This document shows positions 53,439-60,765 of a stretch of 64,000 bases of DNA, piece by piece. The position numbers and the translations under genes are program-made. The notes below the pieces were generated by a model, which saw only the letters and a list, made by a program, of their open reading frames with translations, was not told where the DNA came from and made no database searches. The DNA comes from Oscillibacter sp. 1-3. GTDB taxonomy: Bacteria; Bacillota; Clostridia; Oscillospirales; Oscillospiraceae. Numbering within the stretch: the stretch's first letter is position 1; each line of letters starts with the position of its first letter. The stretch covers positions 62,001 to 126,000 of the forward strand of contig NZ_KE159708.1 in assembly GCF_000403435.2 (NCBI RefSeq). The letters run 5' to 3'.

Positions 53439-53610
53439 CTTGATTCTGCCCGCAGAGCGGTCGCAAACGGTTCCGCCATGGCCGCCTCATTCTGGCGCCA
53501 CGCCCTCTGCGTCCGGGGCGTGAAGTCCGCCCGGTCCAGGCAGGGCCGGAAAATCTGCCGGAGCGCGCCTGAGCAGCCGGCGTTCTGCGCCGCGCTTTGC
53601 CCGCTAAATA

Positions 53611-53634
53611 CGGGGAGGCCTTTCGGCCTCCCCG
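53611..53634. terminator. Terminator of hpf
   Basis: CGGGGAGGCC/GGCCTCCCCG with a 4-base loop directly after the hpf stop codon. Confidence 0.8.
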
Positions 53635-53647
53635 TCTGAATTTTTCG

Positions 53648-54196
53648 TTATTCCTCCTCGTCCGTGACAATGAGGCCGTAGCCGCCGGATTTGCGCTTGT
53701 AGACGATGGAGAGGCTGTCGTCGTCACTGCTGCGGAACACAAAGAAGCTGTGGTCCAGCAGGTTCATCTGCAAAATGGCCTCCTCGGCGCTCATAGGCTT
53801 CACCGCGAAGCGCTTGGTGCGGACGATGGGGAACTCCTTCTCCTCCGCCACCTCGAAATCGTCTGCCGGAGCCGGGGGAGGGAAGCCCTCGCTCCGCAGA
53901 CGCTTGGACAGGCGGGTCTTATTCTTCAAGATCTGACGCTCGATATACCCCACTGCGGCGTCCACGGCGCCGCGCATATCCCCGTCCGGCGCCTCCGTCT
54001 GGGCCCGAAGCAGCGTACCGCCGTCCCGGATGGTGACCTCCACAGCGCACAGGTGGTCCTTCTCCACGGAGAAGAGCACGTGGGCGGTGGCGTTGTCGTC
54101 CCGCAGATATTTCTCCAGTTTGGAGATCTTTTTCTCGGCGTAGTCCTTGATGGAGTTGTTCAGGGAGACTTTCTTACAGGTGTAGGTGTACTTCAT
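53648..54196 (-). CDS. hpf: Ribosome hibernation promoting factor, long form
   Basis: Dimerises idle 70S ribosomes into 100S particles. The 182-residue protein has an N-terminal S30AE/YfiA domain (YTCKKVSLNNSIKDYAEKKISKLEKYL) and a C-terminal dimerisation domain (PMSAEEAILQMNLLDHSFFVFRSSDDDSLSIVYKRKSGGYGLI). The start at 54196 is set by AAAGGAGC; the longer upstream frame is not family-like. A TATACT box lies on the minus strand near 54245-54250. Confidence 0.95.
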   Translation of the reverse strand: MKYTYTCKKVSLNNSIKDYAEKKISKLEKYLRDDNATAHVLFSVEKDHLCAVEVTIRDGGTLLRAQTEAPDGDMRGAVDAAVGYIERQILKNKTRLSKRLRSEGFPPPAPADDFEVAEEKEFPIVRTKRFAVKPMSAEEAILQMNLLDHSFFVFRSSDDDSLSIVYKRKSGGYGLIVTDEEE

Positions 54197-54259
54197 CGAG
54201 ATCGCTCCTTTCGTGTGGACGGGAGGCGCACCCTCCCTTTTGTGTAGTATAACATATGT

Positions 54260-54606
54260 GTTGGTTTTTGAAAAGGGGGTTGTGTTGAAAAAGCACAAAT
54301 TCTTTTCCTCCGCCCTGGTTCGACAAAAGAAGTGGCAATTCGCCAAAAGCTCCTATTTACAAAACCGCTCCCCAAGGTGTAAGATAATCCAGGAAGCTTT
54401 CCAATATCCCACCCGCTTGGGCCGCACGGCGCATGTCGCCGGGCGGCCCCTTTTTATGCCTTCCGGAGGGACGGGGCTGCGGCAAGCCGTTCTCCCAAAA
54501 CGCAAGCGGCGCCGCCTGCGCCGCGCCGCTCCCGTAATCTTCGCTCTTTTTGTCTGCGGGCCTTTCGCGCTGTCCCCGCCTGTCCTCCCGCTTCACAGGC
54601 CGCAGG
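54260..54606. other. Intergenic region hpf/yitT
   Basis: No gene or named element. A GC-rich imperfect hairpin near 54418-54450 followed by CCTTTTTA may end a transcript; otherwise nothing is recognised. Confidence 0.35.
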
Positions 54607-55491
54607 TCAGTCCAGTTTCCGCCGGAAGTTGCCGTGGACCCGCACGCCCTCCTGCATGGTGACGAAGGCGTGGGGATCAATGGCGTGGACTGTGTGGAGC
54701 AGCTCCTCAATCTCGTACTTGGAAAGACACACGCACAGCACATGGACATCCGTCCCGGTGTAGGCGCCCACGCCGTTCCAATAGGTGACGCCCCGGCCCA
54801 GCTTCTCCATAATAAAGTGAGCCAGCTTGTCCTGGTCGTCCCGGGTGAAGATCAGCGCCTCCACGCTGACGTTCTGCTGGTGCATCCGGTCCAGCACGAT
54901 GGCGGAGAAGTAGTTGTAGATCACGGAGTAAATGGCGATCTCCGGCAGGAACAGGATCAGGCAGGCGGCGTACAGGAAGAAGTTGAAGGTCAATGAGAAC
55001 TTGCCCACGGTAAAGCGGCTGCCCCGCTTGCTCAGGCAAAGCCCCACAATGTCCAGCCCGCCGCCGCTGCCGCCGCAGGTGAGGGCGATGCCGCTGCCGA
55101 TTCCGTTGAGAATGCCCCCCAGCAGGCAGGCCGTCAGATAGTCGTCCACGATGGGCGCGGCGGGGGTGGGCACCATGCTGTAAAACAGGGAATAGCTCAG
55201 GGTGCACACCAGAGTCTTGAAGACCAGATGCTTTCCCAGGGTCTTATAGGCGAAGAGCAGAATGGGGACGTTCAGGGTGAAGTACAGGATGCCGGCAATG
55301 TCGCTGCTGCCGAAGTCCAGGCCCATATAGGTCTGCATCAAAGTGCGGAAAAGCTGGCAAACGCCCATCAGGCCGCCGCTGTACAGCCCCAGGGGCACAA
55401 TAAACAGCCTGACGCCCACGGCGCAGATCAGCTCGCCAAAAACAGCGGCCACCAGCCGCAGCCAGCGGTTGTGCAGGGTATTGTAAATCAT
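54607..55491 (-). CDS. YitT family membrane protein (DUF161 + DUF2179)
   Basis: A 294-residue protein with five to six predicted helices in the N-terminal 200 residues, the conserved GSGIALTCGGSGGGLDIVGL loop, and a C-terminal soluble DUF2179 domain (VEALIFTRDDQDKLAHFI ... DPHAFVTMQEGVRVHGNF). Transport activity is suspected for the family but the substrate is unknown. Monocistronic as far as seen. Confidence 0.9.
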   Translation of the reverse strand: MIYNTLHNRWLRLVAAVFGELICAVGVRLFIVPLGLYSGGLMGVCQLFRTLMQTYMGLDFGSSDIAGILYFTLNVPILLFAYKTLGKHLVFKTLVCTLSYSLFYSMVPTPAAPIVDDYLTACLLGGILNGIGSGIALTCGGSGGGLDIVGLCLSKRGSRFTVGKFSLTFNFFLYAACLILFLPEIAIYSVIYNYFSAIVLDRMHQQNVSVEALIFTRDDQDKLAHFIMEKLGRGVTYWNGVGAYTGTDVHVLCVCLSKYEIEELLHTVHAIDPHAFVTMQEGVRVHGNFRRKLD

Positions 55492-55652
55492 GGCGTCTCC
55501 TCCCGGGGCTTTGCGCCCCGTTTTCCATATGGTAATAGTATGACTGCTCCCTACGTCCGATTATACGGGCTTTTTTGGAAAACACAAGAGGAAACCGCCC
55601 TGCGAATTGCACAGAAAATCGCCCCTGCTTCAGCGGGATTCATGGAGAGGCT

Positions 55653-55949
55653 TCACAGAGTATACCGCAAAAAGCGGTGAAGTCTGTCCCGGGCCCGCCG
55701 GAGGGTGCGGGATACGGTGGAACGGTTTACCCCCAACCGTTCCGCGATCTGGGGCATGGTCATCCCCTGGTCGTAGTACAGCGCCACCATCTCCCGCTGC
55801 CGCTCCGTCAGCTCCCTCTCCCGGGCCAGGCGCAGGTTCCGGCGGAGCCGGGTCATCTGCTCGCCGTTGTCCTCGGCATTGGCCCGCCGCCACACCGTCA
55901 TGTCCCCCAGCCACTCGCTGCTGCGGTTTTCAAAGCGTGTATTTTTCAT
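55653..55949 (-). CDS. Sigma-70 region-4-like DNA-binding protein
   Basis: A 98-residue protein with LTERQREMVALYYDQGMTMPQIAERLGVNRSTVSRTLRRARDRLHRFL, a sigma region 4 helix-turn-helix without regions 1-3. Such proteins act as activators or sigma-like factors in phages and integrated elements. It overlaps the upstream 77-residue gene by 20 bases, so the two are coupled. It is the last gene of a three-gene cassette beside a tRNA cluster. Confidence 0.8.
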   Translation of the reverse strand: MKNTRFENRSSEWLGDMTVWRRANAEDNGEQMTRLRRNLRLARERELTERQREMVALYYDQGMTMPQIAERLGVNRSTVSRTLRRARDRLHRFLRYTL

Positions 55950-56163
55950 TTTTGTGATAACTCCTTTCGTAATAACGGGCGGTCAGGGCGGCCAGCTCCC
56001 GCATCTCCCGCCACATGGGCATCAGCTCCGCAACGCGCCGGCGCAGGCGGCGGGCAGCCTCGCCGTCGGTCTGGGCCCGCTCCATGGCCCGCAGCTCCAC
56101 TACCCGGGCGTGGATTATCTCGGCGCTTGCTCCGTACTCCCGGGACATCTCCAGCAGCGTCAT
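55930..56163 (-). CDS. Small hypothetical protein in sigma-like cassette
   Basis: A 77-residue, arginine- and glutamate-rich helical protein (MTLLEMSREYGASAEIIHARVVELRAMERAQ onward, in part), probably coiled-coil. The start at 56163 has GGAGG 8 bases upstream and overlaps the preceding gene's stop. It resembles no family I know; similar small helical partners occur beside sigma-like genes in clostridial elements. Confidence 0.6.
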   Translation of the reverse strand: MTLLEMSREYGASAEIIHARVVELRAMERAQTDGEAARRLRRRVAELMPMWREMRELAALTARYYERSYHKNEKYTL

Positions 56164-56354
56164 TGTCCATCCTCCCTTCCACTGATCTTCCGGCAGGGGG
56201 CCGGCCCCCGCCGGATCAGGTCCGGCAGGCACACGGCGCACACGCCGGCGCCGCCGCAGAACCAGTACGCCTCCCCCTTTGTGAGCTGCTGTCCGCACAG
56301 GGCGCACAGCGGCGTCTGCCGCCTCTGGCGGCGCTTGTCAGGATACAAACCCAT
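56160..56354 (-). CDS. Small zinc-ribbon-like protein
   Basis: A 64-residue protein with CALCGQQLTKGEAYWFCGGAGVCAVC, two CxxC pairs that could hold one zinc. Start at 56354 after GAGGGAG. It overlaps the next gene by four bases (ATGA). First gene of the cassette 56354-55653, divergent from tRNA-Thr. Confidence 0.6.
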   Translation of the reverse strand: MGLYPDKRRQRRQTPLCALCGQQLTKGEAYWFCGGAGVCAVCLPDLIRRGPAPCRKISGREDGQ

Positions 56355-56404
56355 CACTCCCTCAAAAAATCTTGAAAACCTGCTGGAAAAAACCAAAAAA
56401 GATG

Positions 56405-56433
56405 TTGACAAAACGAGATCTATCTGCTATCAT
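56405..56433 (+). promoter_or_regulatory. Promoter of tRNA-Thr/tRNA-Tyr
   Basis: TTGACA (56405-56410), 17 bases, TATCAT (56428-56433). Confidence 0.8.
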
Positions 56434-56452
56434 AATCAATGCTGTTGGAACT

Positions 56453-56528
56453 GCTGGTGTAGCTCAGCTGGTAGAGCAGCTGATTTGTAATCAGCAGGTC
56501 GGGGGTTCGAATCCGTCCACCAGCTCCA
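56453..56528 (+). tRNA. tRNA-Thr (anticodon TGT)
   Basis: A 76-base cloverleaf: acceptor GCTGGTG/CACCAGC, anticodon stem GCTGA/TCAGC with loop TTTGTAA, T-loop GGTTCGAATCC, encoded CCA. Confidence 0.95.
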
Positions 56529-56538
56529 AATTTCATAT

Positions 56539-56623
56539 GGGGGAGTTCCAGAGCGGTCAAATGGGGCAGACTGTAAATCTGTTGTCACTGACTTCGGTGG
56601 TTCGAATCCACCCTCCCCCACCA
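56539..56623 (+). tRNA. tRNA-Tyr (anticodon GTA)
   Basis: An 85-base class II tRNA with long variable arm: acceptor GGGGGAG/CTCCCCC, anticodon stem GCAGA/TCTGT with loop CTGTAAA, T-loop GGTTCGAATCC, encoded CCA. Ten bases after tRNA-Thr. Confidence 0.95.
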
Positions 56624-56663
56624 AAACAAAAAGCACGCTTCGGCGTGTTTTTTTGTTTTGGTG
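56615..56663 (+). terminator. Terminator overlapping tRNA-Tyr 3' end
   Basis: CACGC-TTCG-GCGTG with T-run is the core; the pairing continues outward so that the tRNA tail CCCCCACCAAAACA is matched by TGTTTTGGTGGGGG downstream. A further hairpin GCCACCTTCCGGGCC/GGCCCGGAAGGTGGC follows at 56668-56700. Confidence 0.75.
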
Positions 56664-56719
56664 GGGGGCCACCTTCCGGGCCTTTGGCCCGGAAGGTGGC
56701 TGCCGCCTGCGGGCGGGAT

Positions 56720-56833
56720 GATTGAAATCCCGCAGGGGGAACCCGGAAAGGTTTCCCCCGCAGACACCCCCCTCCTTCGGGCCGCTTTCGGCCTGTCCGG
56801 AATCGGGACGCGCCCCAGGGGCGCGGGGTGGAG
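56720..56833. other. Noncoding stretch before operator array
   Basis: GC-rich with small palindromes (GGGGGAAACC...GGTTTCCCCC-type near 56738-56759). No gene is supported. Confidence 0.35.
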
Positions 56834-56948
56834 TTACAAGAAACTTGTTGATATGACTATGTTATCACAAGAATCTTGTTGTGTCAAGTGGGGATTAACA
56901 AGATTCTTGTGAAAATTTATTGACGGTAACAAGAAAATGGGGTACACT
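56834..56948. promoter_or_regulatory. Triple operator and divergent promoters of the repressor gene
   Basis: Three palindromes ACAAGA-N-(C)TTGT: ACAAGAAACTTGT (56834-56846), ACAAGAATCTTGT (56865-56877), ACAAGATTCTTGT (56898-56910), plus half-site ACAAGA at 56929-56934. Centres are about 31-33 bases apart. Plus promoter: TTGACG (56920-56925), 17, TACACT (56943-56948). Minus promoter: TTGACA (56882-56887), 17, GATAAC (56859-56864). Confidence 0.85.
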
Positions 56949-57114
56949 GATAGCAGGAAGCAGAATTATCCTTAAAATCTTTGGGATGGACGGGAGCGGG
57001 AATTTGGGCTTTTCAAAAGAGCAGCTGTAAATTCAGGCTGATTTTCCGTTTCTGCCTGACTTCTGATTTTTCGAAGTCTCCGGGATTTTGAGGACTTTCA
57101 AAGGGGGCGCGGCG

Positions 57115-57867
57115 ATGCGGTTTGGTGAACGGATGCGGGCGCGGCGGGAGGAGCTGGGGATCTCTCGGGCGGAGCTGGCGGCTATGATGGGAATCTCCGG
57201 GTCCGCTGTGGGGAATTACGAGGGCGGCGTCAGCTTTCCCAAGGAGGAGGTGCTGCTGCGGCTGTTTGACTGCCTGGAGACGGACCCCAACACACTGTTT
57301 CAGGACAGCTTCCGCGGCGGTGCGCTGGTGCTGGACCGGACCGAGCGGCAGCTGCTGGAGCAGTATCGGGGACTGTCCGCCAGGGGGCGGGAGTCGGTGC
57401 GCTCCGTGGTGGGGACGCTTTGCGCCTACCGGGACGAGGTGGAGAGCAGTCCGGCGGAGGCGGAGCCCCGGGTGATTCCGCTCTACCGCTCTCCCGCGGC
57501 GGCAGGCTACGCCGCGCCGGTATTCGGGGAGGATTTCGATTATCTGGAGGTTGCGGGGGATGTGCCTCTGGCGGCGGAGTTTGCCGTGCGTATTCAGGGA
57601 GACTCCATGACGCCCTATATTGAGGACGGCGATCTGGCCTATGTGAACCGGGACCCTCTGCGGCCCGGGGATGTGGGAATTTTCTGTGTGGACGGGGACA
57701 TCCTCTGTAAGCAGTACTACAAGGACCCGGCGGGGACTGTGTACCTCTTCTCCCTGAACCGGGCCAGGGCGGATGCCGACGCGGTGTTCACCTCCGGCAG
57801 CGGGCGGACCCTGGCCTGCTTCGGGCGGGTGATCCTTCACGCGCCGCCCCTGCCGGGGCGGGGATAG
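57115..57867 (+). CDS. CI/LexA-like repressor: XRE helix-turn-helix plus S24 peptidase domain
   Basis: A 250-residue self-cleavable repressor. Helix-turn-helix at 4-60 (ISRAELAAMMGISGSAVGNYEGGVSFPK). The C-terminal S24 domain has Ser164 (GDSMTPYI) and Lys199 (CKQYY), with an Ala-Gly cleavage-like site AAAGYA near 130. Such proteins repress prophage or stress genes and are inactivated by RecA-stimulated autocleavage. Start at 57115 with AAAGGGGG. It lies downstream of three matching operators and so is autoregulated; no obvious prophage target genes remain. Confidence 0.9.
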   Translation: MRFGERMRARREELGISRAELAAMMGISGSAVGNYEGGVSFPKEEVLLRLFDCLETDPNTLFQDSFRGGALVLDRTERQLLEQYRGLSARGRESVRSVVGTLCAYRDEVESSPAEAEPRVIPLYRSPAAAGYAAPVFGEDFDYLEVAGDVPLAAEFAVRIQGDSMTPYIEDGDLAYVNRDPLRPGDVGIFCVDGDILCKQYYKDPAGTVYLFSLNRARADADAVFTSGSGRTLACFGRVILHAPPLPGRG

Positions 57868-57936
57868 TTCCGCCCTCCGGCGGCAAAATTACACAGGGAC
57901 GGATTGAGACCCCGCGTTCTGAAAGGGAGGGATTCG

Positions 57937-58410
57937 GTGCAGGACTCCTATGAATTTCATGCCGAGATACACGAACTACACGACAACGGCGGCGCGTATG
58001 TTGTCTTTCCCTGGGACATCCGGAAGGAGTTTGCCGCCGGGCGGGTGAAGGTCCGCGTTTTGTTCGACGGGATCGCCTACGACGGCAGCATTGTCAATAT
58101 GGGCGTGAGGGACGGAACGGGGGATACCTGCTATAGTCAACACACTTGAAAAGAATCAGAACGATTCTTTTCAATCTGGCGGAAGTTCTGCTGCCGCCAG
58201 GGACCGTGTAAACGGCCGTGTGTTTGACTTCATAGGGGAAGCACACGGGCAGAGCCCGTTCAGCGGGTCAACGACCCGCTGGTTGAAAATCCGCAAATTG
58301 CGGATTTTCAAGTGCTTCAACTATATATCATTGGGATGCTCAAATCCATCCGGAGCGCCCTGGGGAAAGGTGGCGGAGACACCGTCCATGTGGTGGTGAG
58401 GCGGCGGTGA
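57937..58410 (+). pseudogene. DUF1905-family gene split by a 190-bp insertion
   Basis: GTG start at 57937 with AAAGGGAGG. The first 65 codons read SYEFHAEIHELHDNGGAYVVFPWDIRKEF to NMGVRDGTGDTC, a DUF1905 barrel. The frame then enters foreign sequence and stops. At 58324 the missing end resumes in frame: YIIGMLKSIRSALGKGGGDTV to a TGA at 58410. Joining the two parts with one TA gives a 93-residue protein of normal family length. In its present state only a truncated 68-residue product could be made. Confidence 0.85.
58134..58323. mobile_element. Miniature inverted-repeat element (family C) with TA target duplication
   Basis: TA at 58132-58133 and 58324-58325 flank the insert. The ends TAGTCAACACACTTGAAAAG and TAGTTGAAGCACTTGAAAAT are inverted with mismatches. 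The interior has several hairpins, such as GAAAAGAATC/GATTCTTTTC and TGAAAATCCGCAA/TTGCGGATTTTCA. It has no coding capacity, so it needs a transposase supplied elsewhere. Confidence 0.85.
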
Positions 58411-58436
58411 ACGCCCAGGAATTTTACTTTGAAAAA

Positions 58437-58478
58437 AGCTTGCCTGAGAGACGGAGACATTCCGCTTTCAGGCAAGCT
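58437..58478 (-). terminator. Terminator of mscS
   Basis: AGCTTGCCTGA/TCAGGCAAGCT; on the minus strand followed by TTTTTTC. Confidence 0.75.
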
Positions 58479-58501
58479 CTTTTCGTTTTTTGGCAGCTTT
58501 G

Positions 58502-59323
58502 TCAGGGATTGTCCCCCAGGATATGGACATCCAGCTTCTTGTAGGGAATCTCCACCCCGGCCTCGCCGAAGGCCGCCCTGAGATTTTCCGCCAGGGCGAA
58601 GTGGACCTCCCAGTAGTCCTCCGACGACGCCCAACAGTACACCGTGTACTCGATGCCGCTGCCGCCGTAGGCGGAGAGGCGCACGGTGGGGGCCGGGTCC
58701 TCCAGGACGTTCTCCGTGGCCGCCAGGGCCTTCCGGCAGGCGTCCTTCACGGTCTCCGTCGGCGCGTCGTAGGCGGCGGAGATCTTCCAGGTGATCCGCC
58801 GCCGGCCCAGGGCGGTGTAGTTGGTCATCTGGGAGTTCGCCAGGGACTTGTTGGGCAGCATCACCAGCAGGCCGTCGGGCGTCACCAGCTTGGTGTAGTT
58901 CAGAGTGATCTCCTCCACGGCGCCGGAGGTGCCGGAGACCTCGATATAGTCCCCGATGGCGAAGGGGTGGGCGGAGAGGATCACCAGTCCCCCTGCCACG
59001 TTGGACAGCACGTCCTCCGCCGCCAGAGTAACCCCCAGAGAGGCCACGGACAGCAGCGCCACCAGGGAGGTCATGTTGATGTCCAGGCTCTCCACTACGA
59101 TAATGGCGGACAGCAGGTACAGCACCAGCCGGATGCCGGACAGCAGGTACTTCTGCACCCTGCCGTCCAGCCTGGAGGCGGACAGCAGGCGGCGGGCCAG
59201 CTTCATCAGCAGCCGGATCACCACCAGGCAGACCGCCAGCACGATGAGAGCGGTCAGAATGTCCCCAACGGACACCCTCCCCACCGAGGCGGACAGCAGG
59301 GCCCCCACATCAAAATTTCCCAC
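58502..59323 (-). CDS. mscS: Small-conductance mechanosensitive channel
   Basis: Releases solutes on osmotic downshock. The 273-residue protein has three N-terminal helices, the pore helix region LSVASLGVTLAAEDVLSNVAGGLVIL, the beta domain (FAIGDYIEVSGTSGAVEEI) and a C-terminal alpha/beta domain, matching the length of E. coli MscS. It follows the thioesterase gene by 17 bases and is the last of the pair. Confidence 0.93.
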   Translation of the reverse strand: MGNFDVGALLSASVGRVSVGDILTALIVLAVCLVVIRLLMKLARRLLSASRLDGRVQKYLLSGIRLVLYLLSAIIVVESLDINMTSLVALLSVASLGVTLAAEDVLSNVAGGLVILSAHPFAIGDYIEVSGTSGAVEEITLNYTKLVTPDGLLVMLPNKSLANSQMTNYTALGRRRITWKISAAYDAPTETVKDACRKALAATENVLEDPAPTVRLSAYGGSGIEYTVYCWASSEDYWEVHFALAENLRAAFGEAGVEIPYKKLDVHILGDNP

Positions 59324-59340
59324 AGAGCTTCCCTCCCCCC

Positions 59341-59796
59341 TTATGCGTTCCCGTCATCCCTCGGGAACCGGGTCTCCCGGACCTGCTGCGCCACCAGGTC
59401 CGGGTCCACACGGAAGAAGGTGAACTCCCCCGTGGCCAGCAGCGCCCCGTCCCCGCCGGTGATGTCCACCTCTGCCAGGCAGGTGGACTGTCCCCGGTGG
59501 CGGACGCGGCCCTCCGCCCGCACCGTGCCCTCCGACTGGTTGCGAAGAAAGTGGAGGGAGCCGGCCTGGGTCACATAGGCCCGGCCGTCGGTGTGGACAG
59601 CCACGCCGGCGGCGTTGTCCGCCAGGGTGTACAGCGCGCCGCCGTGGACCATGCCGAAGGGGTTCCGGCTCTCCGGCCGGATGTCCAGCCGGAACACGGC
59701 CCGGTCCGGTTGGACAGATTCCAGCTCCATATGGTTGTAGCGCATAAAGGCGTTGCGGGACAGGCGTTCCCGGGTGTTTGTCAGTAAATCGTCCAT
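59341..59796 (-). CDS. PaaI-type hotdog thioesterase
   Basis: A 151-residue acyl-CoA thioesterase of the hotdog fold: NPFGMVHGGALYTLADNAAGVAV carries the conserved HGG helix and catalytic Asp, followed by RVRHRGQSTCLAEVDI. The substrate is unknown; members hydrolyse aryl- or acyl-CoA. Minus-strand TGGAAA (59855-59860), 17, TATACT (59832-59837) precedes it. First in a two-gene operon with mscS. Confidence 0.87.
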   Translation of the reverse strand: MDDLLTNTRERLSRNAFMRYNHMELESVQPDRAVFRLDIRPESRNPFGMVHGGALYTLADNAAGVAVHTDGRAYVTQAGSLHFLRNQSEGTVRAEGRVRHRGQSTCLAEVDITGGDGALLATGEFTFFRVDPDLVAQQVRETRFPRDDGNA

Positions 59797-59879
59797 GGCG
59801 GTCTGCTCTCCTCTGAAATCAGTTTTTCACAAGTATATCACGCCTGTCTCCACTTTTCCACGTTTTTTCAAAAATGCGG

Positions 59880-59929
59880 TTGACAAATGCAGGCGGCGGT
59901 AGTATTATGAACATATGAACAGTCGTTCA
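59880..59929 (+). promoter_or_regulatory. Promoter and ArsR/SmtB operator of metal operon
   Basis: TTGACA (59880-59885), 17 bases, TATTAT (59903-59908). A palindrome TGAACAGTCGTTCA (59916-59929) sits just after the -10, matching CadC/SmtB-type sites. Confidence 0.85.
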
Positions 59930-59954
59930 ATTGTTCAGTTGAAAGGAGGCGGCC

Positions 59955-60317
59955 ATGGAGGACCGTTACAATGTGGAGTGCTGCGACTTCATCCACGCCC
60001 ATGAGGAGATCGTGGAGCGGGTTCGGGGCCAGCTGCCTGGGGAGGACACCCTGTACGACCTGACGGAGCTGTTCCGGATCTTCGGAGACTCCACCCGCAT
60101 CCGGATTTTGTACGTCCTGTTTGAGGCGGAGATGTGCGTGTGCGACATTGCCTCACTGCTGGGCATGACCCAGTCGGCCATCTCCCACCAGCTGCGGGCG
60201 CTGAAAAACGCCCGGCTGGTGAAGTCCCGGCGGGAGGGCAAGACAGTGTTCTATTCCCTGGCGGACGACCACGTGAAAACCATCATCGACCAGGGGCTGG
60301 AGCACGTATCCGAGTGA
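59955..60317 (+). CDS. ArsR/SmtB-family metal-sensing repressor (CadC-like)
   Basis: A 120-residue winged-helix repressor: FGDSTRIRILYVLFEAEMCVCDIASLLGMTQSAISHQLRALKNARLVKSRREGKTVFYSL (given in part). The MCVCD motif in the alpha-R region and the N-terminal ECCDF match the cadmium/lead/zinc site of CadC. Metal binding should release it from the operator 26 bases upstream and induce the downstream chaperone and pump. Start after AAAGGAGG. Confidence 0.93.
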   Translation: MEDRYNVECCDFIHAHEEIVERVRGQLPGEDTLYDLTELFRIFGDSTRIRILYVLFEAEMCVCDIASLLGMTQSAISHQLRALKNARLVKSRREGKTVFYSLADDHVKTIIDQGLEHVSE

Positions 60318-60352
60318 ATCCCCCGCAAAATTACATTTTGGAGGAATTGATT

Positions 60353-60571
60353 ATGAAAAAGCGCTACAAACTCACCGACCTGGACTGCGCCAACTGCGCC
60401 GCCAAGATGGAGGACGCCATCAAGAAGATCGACGGCGTGAACGACGCCACCGTCAGCTTCATGGCGCAGAAGATGACCATTGACGCCGACGACGGACGCT
60501 TTGACGACATCATGAAAGAGGTTGTCGCCGTCTGCAAAAAGGTGGAGCCGGACTGTATCATCAACCTGTAA
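60353..60571 (+). CDS. Heavy-metal-associated (HMA) domain protein
   Basis: A 72-residue ferredoxin-like metallochaperone with the metal-binding loop DLDCANCAAKM. It corresponds to the N-terminal domain normally fused to zinc/cadmium P-type ATPases; the pump downstream lacks it, so this gene probably supplies that domain in trans. The ribosome site GGAGG lies 8 bases before the ATG. It follows arsR by 35 bases. Confidence 0.9.
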   Translation: MKKRYKLTDLDCANCAAKMEDAIKKIDGVNDATVSFMAQKMTIDADDGRFDDIMKEVVAVCKKVEPDCIINL

Positions 60572-60573
60572 AG

Positions 60574-60605
60574 CGAACGGGCCCGCTTTTGAGCGGGCCC
60601 GTTCG
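60574..60605 (+). terminator. Hairpin between HMA gene and P-type ATPase
   Basis: CGAACGGGCCCGCT/AGCGGGCCCGTTCG around TTTG, directly after the HMA stop. No T-run, so probably partial attenuation or mRNA processing that gives more chaperone than pump. Confidence 0.6.
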
Positions 60606-60765
60606 GAAAGCGGGGAAAAGCAGGCCCCCGGCCTGACAAACCACAGGGAGCCTGCAAAAACCCAGAGGAGGCGTTGAAACCTGCCGTCTGATCGCCTCCA
60701 GTATAGCAGACCCGAGAGAGAAATGCAAGAAGGAAACCACAGACTTTCTTAAGGAGGCGCTCCCA

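Noticed and set aside
56585..56767. A minus-strand small protein overlapping tRNA-Tyr
   Set aside because: Lies across a tRNA and its terminator, without a ribosome site; shadow frame.
57904..58149. An 81-codon gene ending SQHT
   Set aside because: Its last residues come from the inserted element; the true gene start is the GTG at 57937 and its end lies beyond the insert.
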